Shown piece by piece: positions 55,975-64,000 of a DNA stretch of 64,000 nucleotides. The translations under genes and the position numbers were made by a program. The notes below the pieces were generated by a model. It worked only from the letters and a program-made list of their open reading frames with translations. It was not told the DNA's origin and did not search any database. The stretch is taken from the NCBI GenBank assembly GCA_030522415.1, contig CM060112.1:9253501-9317500 (forward strand), in the 5' to 3' direction. The stretch comes from Channallabes apus (Eukaryota > Chordata > Actinopteri > Siluriformes > Clariidae). How positions within the stretch are numbered: the first letter of the stretch is position 1; each line of letters begins with the position of its first letter.

Positions 55975-56098
55975 TTCATTCATTCATTCATTTTCTATAC
56001 CGCTTAATCCTGTGTTCAGGGTCGCGGGGGACCTGGAGCCTATCCCAGGAGACTTCGGGCACTAGGCGGGGTACACCCTGGACAGGGTGCCAATCCAT
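55975..56098 (-). mobile_element. SINE of the GAATGA-tail family, 5'-truncated, with perfect 13-bp TSD
   Basis: Plus strand begins (TTCA)n, then TTTTCTATACCGCTTAATCC, GGTCGCGGGGGACCTGGAGC and CACCCTGGACAGGGTGCCAA, and stops. TAATGTAAGCACA is present exactly at 55962-55974 and 56099-56111. Confidence 0.93.
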
Positions 56099-56111
56099 TA
56101 ATGTAAGCACA

Positions 56112-57285
56112 ATTTTGGATAAAAGATGCAAAAATTTGTTTCAAAGTTTGATTACTTGATAATGATAACTTGATTACTTGATAACAAAAGGTCATGTTAT
56201 GCTGTTTGGCATGTGGTATATGGTGAAGTTTGAACATTTGAAACTTATTCAGGATGCATGAGTGTAAAAATGCATGAATAAATGAAAAAGTATATATTTT
56301 TTTACATTATTTTAAGAATCTCTTTTCATCACATTATTATTATGGTGTTTGTACATGTATTTAGCCTCAATACAAAGTATTTTCTATTTCCTATGCTATG
56401 TTATCCATGTGTCTATGATTTCATGAGTGATTTAAATACAAACAGAAGATGTAAGTATGGCTGAATTTAATTTTAATTTAAAAATGTATATCTTGCCAAC
56501 ACTTTGTCAAATAGATAAGCAATCACTCTTGCTGGAAAGATTATGCCATGTGATTCCAAGGGATATGCAGAAAATTTCACCACAGTGAGGTCATCCAAAG
56601 AAATTCAACAAAGATGGAGGGGTGCAGATCTTGACACCGTGAGAATCTATCTGGTGTCAAGGGACTACTCTTGAATATAGCAGGGTAAAAAGAGTATTAC
56701 AGTAGGGATTAGAGTATATAATCTACTTTTCATACAGTGTGTAGAAGAGGCAGTGATTTTATTCTTATTAGATTTTTAGCTTTGGTTAGCCTGAACAAAT
56801 GATCACTCTAGCAGAGTAAAGATCTTTACCATCTTATTGATTGTGGTGTGGCACATTAGATGAACTGTAAAATACACAGGACCATAAATTATAAGAAGGA
56901 CCATAAATTATACAAATGCAAAGAAAATAGAAAAAAGAGAGGGGAATAATCTTACTGTAAATTACACATGAACAATTACAATCAAGTACAAAGAAGTGCA
57001 CATACAGAAAGCACGACTTTATATTGTATGCAAATTAAGTGTATTTTTATTGCACATAGAGTACAAGATCATTTGTATTCAAGAAAAACTTGTCATGATT
57101 TTTGCAATACCAATGAATCAAATAAAATTCACTCTATATTTAATAAATAACACTGGGTAGGTTTCAGTGTCTGTTCCACCTGATTCCTTCTTCTTTTAAA
57201 AAAAAAAAAAAAAAACCTATTCAGCAAATTTTAGTTACGTCAAAAAACTAATTATAGGTACTTTTTTGCCAGCTTAGTAAAAGAA
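56112..57285. other. AT-rich non-coding region
   Basis: No gene seen. A short doubled phrase ACCATAAATTATA at 56880-56911 and an A17 tract at 57199-57215. Confidence 0.4.
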
Positions 57286-57592
57286 ACGTCTTGGGTTACT
57301 TTGCTGTAACCCTGTTCCCTGAAAAAGCGGGAATGAGATGCTGCGCTGAAAGTGCTTTGGGAAACGATTCCTCGTGACCGGTTGTGAAGCACGTGTGTGT
57401 CAAACACTCCAAATATTTTGGCATGTATAACCTCAGGCAGGTGACGTCAACCGATGAGGTGCACCTGGAGGTTATAAAAAGGTCCTTTTGTCTGAAGGAT
57501 GTCCAGTCACACATGCAGTGCGGCATGGGAGCGCATTGGGAAGCGCATCCTTTTTCAGGGAACAGGCTTACAGCAAAGTAACCCGAGACGTT
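57286..57592. mobile_element. Palindromic MITE-like element with 43-bp terminal inverted repeats
   Basis: The left arm 57286-57328 (AACGTCTTGGGTTACTTTGC...) and the right arm 57550-57592 (...GCAAAGTAACCCGAGACGTT) are inverted copies with two mismatches. The total is 307 bp, with no coding capacity. No clear target duplication. Confidence 0.75.
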
Positions 57593-58709
57593 CCCTTTCA
57601 AAAGCTACACTCGATGCTGCGCTGAAAGCGCTATGTGAATGAGAATACCCACTCCGTCGCACTGCAAGTGTCTGGACCCCCAGGGTTGTGTAGTGTGCGC
57701 ACAGTACCCCTAAGGAGTCTAGACATGATTCTCGGATGCTGACTCGAGGACCCACGAGCCTGGCATCCGATTATGAAGCCTGACAGATGTCTTGCGGAAA
57801 GACAGCCTGCCGCATGACATACAGTACAGGACTTGGAAACCACTCTTGCCAGAGCAATTGGTGAGGTAAGCTTCCTGGTCGAATGGGCCCTAGTCACTAG
57901 AGGCGAAGTGAGTCACGCGCCTCATAGGCTAGGGCGCTAGCATCTCCAACCCGACTTATCTAATGGCTGCTGCCCTGCGGCCGTGGCCACATACATGAAA
58001 CCCTGCTCTAACTTACGGCCCTGGCTTTAATGCAGAGGTGCGCTGTAAATCAAAGAGCATGAGCTGGACACAGCAAATGAAGACTTGCTGCTCCGAAGCT
58101 AACGGCGGAGGACAGAAGGCTTCGGCTGTGGAAGATAATTGGGTAAGAATGCAGAACGGCTTTTTTTTTTTTTTTTTTGCAGATACTTCCAGCACTGAAA
58201 CTGTAAAGATCCTGAGGGACAGGATTTCTCCTGTCCACCTACAGATGTGGCCGTTAAGAATGCGCGTGTTTTCCCACGAGATCCCTCAATTTAGCGCGCG
58301 GCTTCCAGTAAGCAACATTCGGGAATTTAAATAAATGTGTTGTGCTTCACTGAATATCCGCCAGATGGCGCATGGAAGGACTTTATCTAAAAGCCGGACC
58401 AAGTGGCCCTGACGGGGGGGAGGTGCGCACGCAGATTCTAATCATGACGTCACTCGCTACCTAACGCTGAGAAGGCGAACGAGGATTTTAACAGTTTTTC
58501 TCTCGTTTTAAAGTGTTTTTACGAACTTTGTGAATTAAACAAATAACCTATGCAAAATAATCGAGTGTCTTTTGGCTTTTTTTTTTTTTTTGTATATTTG
58601 AAGATAATTCAGACGTTTTAAGCCGCTATTTTCAGTGATGATAGATGTGATACTGATTCATTCTAAATATATTTAAGGTTATCCTTTGTAATTTATTATA
58701 GCATGTAAC
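57593..58709. other. Moderately GC-rich non-coding region
   Basis: CGATGCTGCGCTGAAAGCGC at 57612 repeats a phrase from inside the palindromic element (57337). The 57650-58130 stretch looks like a dispersed fish repeat that I cannot classify. T18 at 58161-58178 and T14 at 58578-58591. No gene supported. Confidence 0.4.
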
Positions 58710-59042
58710 TGTGAGGGTTAACCCCTAGAGGGCGCCAAACGCCCATTTACTTTTGTTTTGTAGTTTGTTTTGTGTTAGTTAACTTCAGTTCCCAGTGTGC
58801 ACCTCGGTCAGGTGACGTAGAAGCTCACCTGAACCGAGGGAAGACATTTATGTTTAATTATGTTTACGTGACTATAAATAGCCTGACTGAACTTCAGTCA
58901 GGCGTCTAGCTTTTGTCGTAGTTAAGTTTGTGTTGGGATTAGTCTTTATGTTCTGTTATTTAAATAACGACTGTTATTTTGAACCGCCAGCTCGCTTCCA
59001 CTGCGTTCATGCCACGCACACACACCCGGCACATTCATGACA
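58710..59042 (+). mobile_element. Solo LTR with perfect 5-bp target duplication
   Basis: TGTGAGGGTTAACCCCTAGA ... CATTCATGACA (TG...CA), with GTAAC exactly on both sides (58705-58709 and 59043-59047). A TATA-like CTATAAATAG lies at 58872-58881. It shares GCACCTCGGTCAGGTGA and the flanking order with the element at 27227-29474. Confidence 0.85.
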
Positions 59043-59195
59043 GTAACTCAAGGGTAGAATGTATACTCGTGATAACCAGGATACCAGGATCTTTTTTTTA
59101 ACCCACTCAAACATCCAGTTTTATGGTTTACATATCAAACACACAAGTACAGAGATTATAGGACACCACACTCATAGTTATTCATTTTATTCACA

Positions 59196-59250
59196 TCTAT
59201 CTATCTATCTATCTATCTATCTACTGTATCTATCTATCTGTCTGTCTATC
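59196..59250. repeat. (CTAT)n microsatellite
   Basis: Two (ATCT)n runs, 59196-59223 and 59228-59250, separated by CTACTGT-like bases. Confidence 0.95.
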
Positions 59251-59517
59251 TAGGCACCGCATATGATGGGGAAACATGATATCCTGAAATCCATGATATA
59301 CTGTATGGATATCCATGATAAACCAGACATACACAATTGGCATAGCACATATTATACTAGCATTTTACATTAAATAATGTATCTGAATTTGTTATTTTTC
59401 TTTAATTTCACCAAGTATGGAAACTTGAAGTTTATTACTAATGTTAACTGGATGAATTGATTTCCAGGAGTCTCTTGTTAAAAATAGTGTTTTTTAAAAA
59501 CATTATCTCACTGTATT
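59251..59517. other. AT-rich spacer
   Basis: Nothing recognised. Confidence 0.35.
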
Positions 59518-60175
59518 ACCTAAGCAAACATGTCTGAGGCCATTTCAGACATCCCTGATACTTCCACAGCCAGTAGGGAGAGGGAAACCGATTTTCCTGA
59601 TGCCCAGGAAAATATGTTTCCCATACTTCAATTGTAAGACATTGTTTTTAAAAAAACATTCTGTGCATTGTGTTACCTTTGCCCCATGTACTGTATACAT
59701 GTCTGTGAGGCAATTTCAGACATCCATGATACTTCCACAGCCAGTAGGAATAGGGAAACAGATTTTCCTGATGCCCAGGAAAATACGTTTCCCATACTTT
59801 AATTTAAAAGACAGTGTTTTTTTTTTAACCATTCTGATCAATATTTTATCTTTGCTACAGTCACACATCTCTGAGTCAGTTTCAGACATCCCTGATACTT
59901 TCACAGCCAGTAGGGAGGGGGAAACAGATTCTCCGATGCCCAGGAGAATAAGATTCCCATACTTGAATTGAAAGACAGTGTTTTTGAAAACATTCTGTGC
60001 ATTGTGTTACTTTTGCCCCATGTACACATGTCTCTGAGGCAATTTCAGACATCCCTGATACTTCCAAAGCCAGTAGAAAGAGGGAAACCGATTTTCTTGA
60101 TGCCCAGGAAAATATGTTTCCCAGACTTCTATTAAAAGACAGCATTTTTTAAAAAACATTCTGATCACTGTCGAT
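59518..60175 (+). repeat. Tandem array of 163-170-bp units, part 1 (units 1-4)
   Basis: The anchor TTTCAGACATCC recurs at 59546, 59716, 59883 and 60046. Each unit has about 110 bases that can be read as an exon-like frame (SE-x-SDIPDTSTASREGETDF, then PDAQENxFPxL) and about 55 bases of spacer. Two spacer types alternate: TGCATTGTGTTACxTTTGCC after units 1 and 3, TTTATCTTTGCTACAG after unit 2. Units 2 and 4 begin GAGGCAATTTC; unit 3 begins GAGTCAGTTTC. Confidence 0.9.
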
Positions 60176-60299
60176 AGACAGGTAGGTGGTATAACCTGCT
60201 TGGCATTGCTGCCTGTCGCACCTCCTCCGGTGCCCATGTGTCAGCTGCAGGGTCTTCAGCTAGGAACCACCATTCACCAACGATTCGCTCCTTTAATCA

Positions 60300-61300
60300 C
60301 TAGAACGTTTCCAGCTCGATAAGGTGCACCGATCTTGCTTTGGTGGACCACACCACGATATCAGGGCGGAGAGATGTCGTTGTTATCTCCGTGGGGAACC
60401 TCAGCTGTATGTTGAGGTCAACCCTCATGTTCCACTCTTGGTCGGGGGAAAAAGGCCTCGACATCTCTCTTGGCCTGGTGTAACTTTGTCTCCCCCCTTC
60501 CGTGACAAAGCTGGTGCAGTCCTCGGATAGTGCTGGTCCTGTGCTACCCTGTCGACACCCCTCCAGCACCTCAGCCAGCTTCCTCAGGACCTGGTCATGG
60601 CGCCATCTGTAGCGCCCCTGGGAAAGTGCGATCTTGCAGCCTGACAAGATGTGTTGGAGACTTGCGTTGGGCGAGTTGCACAGTGCGCAGCTTTCCTCAT
60701 TCCCAAACCACTGGTTGAGGTTACGAGGACAGGGAAGCGTATCGTAAGTTGCACGAATCAGGAAGCCTACCCTTGCCTGTGGGATCCTCCACAGATCCGA
60801 CCAACTGATGTTCCGGCTGACGACTCCCTCTCAGGTCGTCCAGCCTCCTTGTCGGCCCTGCGACACGGCCTTGATCTTATAGCGCTCTTCCTCAGTCCTC
60901 GACACCTCTGCCACCACCATCTCCTTCCTCTCCTTGCAGTTAGCCTTGGACCAGAACCGTGGCGCTTCTCCCCATCCTAGCCCTGCTCTTCCAACCTGGA
61001 CTCTACCCATGATCTCCTGGTGTTGCAGCTTGCTGACAGCTTGGTCAACCTCCGCTTGGGCATTCCACTTCCGGCCAGTGGAAACCATGGCGTTGGCATT
61101 CCTCACTGACTGGTCGGTGGATTCCCTTAGCTCGAGCACCAGCCTGGACTTTTCTTGCTTGTAACCCAGACTAATGGACTGCAGTGGGAGCTGTAATGTG
61201 TTCTTCCCAAAGAGGCTCGTTTCGGAAAAGCACCGTGGCAATCCCAGCCATTTTCAGATGAATTAGTTGGCTTTCGCGTCCATCTTACTCACTGCGGATG
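60300..61300 (-). pseudogene. CCHC motif and restriction-like endonuclease of the LINE
   Basis: Minus strand near 60640-60720: CALCNSPNASLQHILSGC, a C-x2-C-x8-H-x4-C zinc motif. It is followed by GRYRWRHDQVLRKLAEVLEG (RHD motif) and, at 60318-60400, FPTEITTTSLRPDIVVWSTK (catalytic PD). HLIELETF then ends in a stop where relatives have an ELTVPWE-type block, so the domain is truncated or mutated. Upstream (60760-61300) the linker AIPAECWQRLRR-like thumb region is readable only in pieces. It would nick the target site. Confidence 0.75.
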
Positions 61301-61352
61301 AGGGGATCTCGCTCATTTTCAGTGGCCACACCACCCTCCTGAAGAGTGTGAA

Positions 61353-63030
61353 CTAATAGCACCAAACCTTGTACTTCCCGGGGAGTTGGCTCTGATCGAT
61401 CTTTCGCAGGCCATCCGTGAGCTGTTTCATGACGGACCTCCCCATGTGCTTGTCTGACAGATCTGCGGTATACTGCCTTCCCAGGCTTCTAATGGGTTGT
61501 TCAGCCAGAAGGGGGATTTTCTCTCCCCCGACGGTGAAGATGGTGGTGTCATTTCTGATTCCCCTTCTGAGTGACAGGCTACGAGATTTGGAAGGTTTGA
61601 TCTTCATTCTGGCCCATGACATCAACTCATCCACTCTTCCCAGCAGCCGGGATGTACATGCTGCTGTCTGAAGGAGGCTGGTTACATCATCCATGTAGCT
61701 CCTCACTGGGGGTAGCCTCTGACCAGATGGTAATTTGATTCCTCCAACCACTTGTCTTGCTCTTATGAGGATTATCTCAAAGGCTGCCACAAACAAGATT
61801 GGAGAGATGGCACACCCCATTGCAAGTCCCACCTCCAACTGCTGCCACCTGGTGGTGAAGTCTTGGAAGGCAAAGCACATTTGCAGGTCGCTGAAGTATA
61901 GCGCAACCAAGTTCTTGATGAAAGGAGGCATGTGGAAGAACTCCAAGGCGTAGTTGATCAGCTGATGTGGGACTGAACAATATGCATTAGCAAGATCGAG
62001 CCAAACTACATGCAGGTCGGTCTTCTCCCCGCTTGGCCTTCTGGATCTGGTCCGAGATCATCGTAGAGTGCTTTACGCACCCTGGGAAACCTGGAACCCC
62101 TGCTTTCTGGCAGCTGGTGTCAATATAGCCGTTCTCTAGCAGGTAGGAGGTCATCCTCTTGGCCAGCACTGAGAAGAAGATTTTGCCTTCCACGTTCAGC
62201 AGGGCGATGTTTCTGAATTGGCCGATGTCCTTGGAGTTTGCTTCCTTTGGGATGAAGACCGCTACGGCCCTTTGCCACTCTGATGGAATGAGCTGCTTTT
62301 CCCAGACAGTTCTCATTATATACCATAGCAGCTCCAGTACCTTGGGACAGTTCTTATATAGCTTGTAGGGGACCCCGTTGGGGCCTGGTGCTGATGAAGA
62401 CCTTGCCTTCTTCACGGCTTGCCTGACTTCGCTAAGCTTGGGGGCATGATGTTGAACTCAGCCGTCGGTGGCGCAGGCCGGGGCCAGTACCCTGGTGTTC
62501 CTAGTGGGATATTTCTTAACCGGTCACTGCACTGCCTTTTGACTTGCTGTTCCATTTGTTCCCTGGTGATTTCGAGCTTCCCGGACTTAGTTCCCTCCAG
62601 CAATTGCCTGGCGTGTCTGAAGGGATCCTTAAAGAAGCTGGCTCGCTCTTTCTGCTTTCGCTTGCTCCGCTTGCGAATGCGTTCTGCTCTGTGGAGGCTG
62701 GCAAGCCTTAGCCTCACCTCCTCCCACAGGACTTTCAGACCTTCTTTCTCTGCGTGGGGTGCCTTCCTCCAGCTTTTGCGGAGTTGTCGGCGTCTTTGCA
62801 CAAGCTGGATGATCTCCCTTTCCCTCCTCCCCCTTTCTCTTGGAGCAGTTCTCTGTTTGGAGATTGCTTCGCCAAACCTGTCTTTGCAGGCCTTGTATAA
62901 TACGTCTCCAAACAAATTGAGCATGGCTTCGGCGCCTCCACGCAGCCTTTCCTCCAGAATCTTTATCAGGTCTATATCCAGCGTGTGCCATACCTCTACT
63001 TCATCTGCGTTGGGCCATTTGAGCTTTTTC
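61353..63030 (-). pseudogene. Reverse transcriptase of the restriction-endonuclease LINE, broken
   Basis: Three open stretches on the minus strand. 62412-62924 is a basic N-terminal region (RERGRREREIIQLVQRRRQL). 61987-62415 has ARSSSAPGPNGVPYKLYKNC, SEWQRAVAVFIPKEANSKDI and QFRNIALLNVEGKIFFSVLA. 61353-61946 has LEVGLAMGCAISPILFVAAF (motif B) and VRSYMDDVTSLLQTA (motif C, YMDD), then IKPSKSRSLSLRRG and IRSLGRQYTADLSDK. Frame changes near 61950 and 62415 disable it. Confidence 0.85.
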
Positions 63031-63246
63031 CTTCTTGCTGGTTTTTTGGTCTCTGGTTGTGGCTCTGTACTGTGTGGAGTAGTGGGGATTGGGCGTTGCT
63101 GCCCCTGCAGAGGCTACGCCTCCTCCAAGGGGCTTCCTTCCTCTGTCCCTCCTCTGCATTCAGCGACATTGGGTCCGTCGGCACTGTGGTTTTCTACCTG
63201 GCTTCTGGTCCCTCTTGTCTCACCCGCTACTGCGGTGCAAGGTCGC

Positions 63247-63600
63247 TTTTGGCCTTTTTGGACAAACTATTTTATCTTTGCTACAGGCACACATGTCTTT
63301 GAGTCAGTTTCAGACATCCCTAATACTTCCACAGCCAGTAAGGAGGGGGAAATGGATTTTCCTGATGCCCAGGAAAATAGGTTCCCCACACTTCAATTTA
63401 AAAGAAAGTGTTTTTTTTTTTTAAACATTCTGATCACTATTTTATCTTTGCTACAGGCACACGTATCTCTGAATCAGTTTCAGACATCCCTGATACTTCC
63501 ACAGCCAGTATGGAGGGGGAAACTGATTTTCCTGACTGCCAGGAAAATAAGTTCCCCACACTTCAATTCGAAAGACAGTGCTTTTGAAACATTATTTTAC
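63247..63600 (+). repeat. Tandem array, part 2 (units 5-6)
   Basis: Anchors at 63311 and 63481 (170 bp apart). Unit 5 reads THVFESVSDIPNTSTASKEG, EMDFPDAQENRFPTLQFKR and unit 6 TRISESVSDIPDTSTASMEG, ETDFPDCQENKFPTLQF. Spacers are of the TTTATCTTTGCTACAG type. After unit 6 the array passes into a (TG)n-like stretch. Confidence 0.9.
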
Positions 63601-63720
63601 TGTGTGTGTATGTATATGTGTATACAGTATATACACACATGTATTTATTGTGTGGTTGAGTGTTGGGGGTATCTGTTCAAAAGGCTTAGGTACAATGTTA
63701 TCTGTAGTACAAATATTATA

Positions 63721-63905
63721 CAGTGGGGCAAAAAAGTATTTAGTCAGCCACCAATTGTTCTGCCATTTAAAAAGATGAGAGAGGCCTGTAATTTTCATCG
63801 TAGGTATACCTCAACTATGAGAGACAAAATTAAAATAAAAATCCAGAAAACCACATTGTAGGATTTTTAAATATTTTATTTGCAAATTATGGTGGGAAAT
63901 AAGTA
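63721..63905 (+). mobile_element. One end of a second Tc1/mariner family
   Basis: TA then CAGTGGGGCAAAAAAGTATT, TAGTCAGCCACCAATTGTTC and GATGAGAGAGGCCTGTAATT match the inverted-repeat end of a common fish Tc1 type. The likeness fades after about 63905 and the window ends before any transposase. Confidence 0.75.
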
Positions 63906-64000
63906 GTTAAAACTTTTATTTAAAATTATTTTATTTATGACTGAAACTTGGGTAAAAAATGGTGACATGTCATCTTTTGGTGAGCTGTCCCCCTCTGACT

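Larger units (their letters stand above)
60176..63246 (-). mobile_element. LINE with restriction-like endonuclease, inserted in the tandem array
   Basis: Minus-strand non-LTR retrotransposon with RT (61353-63030), a CCHC motif and a C-terminal restriction-like endonuclease (60300-60720), the R2/R4/NeSL-type order, unlike all the other LINEs here. The array reads on both sides; only ACT is shared at the edges, so no clear target duplication. It is 5'-truncated: N-terminal DNA-binding fingers are not seen. Confidence 0.82.

Noticed and set aside
62419..63861. 480-codon plus-strand open frame, among the longest in the window
   Set aside because: It is antisense to the restriction-endonuclease LINE from 62419 to 63246 and then runs through the tandem array. 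Its residues are rich in L, S, C and R, as expected of antisense frames, and it has no domain.
1..64000. A host protein-coding gene or a novel multi-gene system
   Set aside because: I looked for ordered exons with splice sites and conserved domains on both strands and found none that I could support, apart from the exon-like tandem array reported as a finding.

Overview
The window reads as a stretch of teleost fish genome made almost entirely of transposable elements and their remains. The evidence is the mix of families: Rex-, CR1- and L2-type LINEs, a LINE with a restriction-like endonuclease, fish-type Tc1/mariner elements with roughly 200-bp inverted repeats, tRNA-headed SINEs, Ty3/gypsy LTR elements, and long AT-rich single-copy-looking spacers. 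I cannot fix the species. I found no host protein-coding gene that I can support; every long open frame that makes sense is a reverse transcriptase, transposase, gag/pol piece or LINE ORF1.

Layout. 1-640: tRNA-Glu-like genes, one split by a poly(A) retroposon. 1545-5070: a decayed Ty3/gypsy chromovirus (Gypsy-1). 7190-17148: one Rex3-like LINE (LINE-A) cut into three pieces by two later insertions. The first, LINE-B (Rex1/L2-like, 7381-12403), itself carries a Tc1/mariner element (10438-12057). The second is a reverse-strand LINE-C (12699-16468). 18130-19221: an LTR-like GC-rich block and a SINE. 21188-25565: a SINE, a LINE-C 3' end split by a second, almost complete Tc1/mariner element, another SINE, and a LINE-D 3' end. 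27227-29474: an LTR-like element swollen by a 23-bp minisatellite. 29650-34572: a nearly full-length LINE-C with an esterase-type ORF1, carrying a tiny LINE-D insertion. 34975-38240: Tc1 N-terminal pieces head to head, then two LINE 3' fragments. 39445-43670: a reverse-strand Ty3/gypsy element with paired LTRs (Gypsy-2), invaded by LINE-D, which in turn carries an LTR-like insert. 46787-48248: LINE 3' ends. 48262-52128: LINE-D with an uninterrupted 616-codon reverse transcriptase frame, split upstream by a LINE-C 3' fragment. 53048-56098: SINEs and decayed DNA transposons. 57286-57592: a palindromic element. 58710-59042: a solo LTR with a 5-bp target duplication. 59518-63600: a tandem array with a period of about 167-170 bp whose units keep an exon-like reading frame; a LINE with restriction-like endonuclease (60176-63246) interrupts it. 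63721 onward: one end of another Tc1-type element.

The elements interact mostly by nesting, which gives a relative time order: LINE-A before LINE-B and LINE-C; LINE-B before its Tc1; LINE-C before Tc1 copy 2; LINE-D before LINE-C at 48.6 kb, but LINE-C before LINE-D at 33.7 kb, so LINE-C and LINE-D were active in overlapping periods. They share a 3'-terminal sequence. The items most worth checking are the exon-like higher-order tandem repeat at 59.5-63.6 kb, the minisatellite-expanded LTR relative, the esterase ORF1, and the near-intact LINE-D and Tc1 coding regions.
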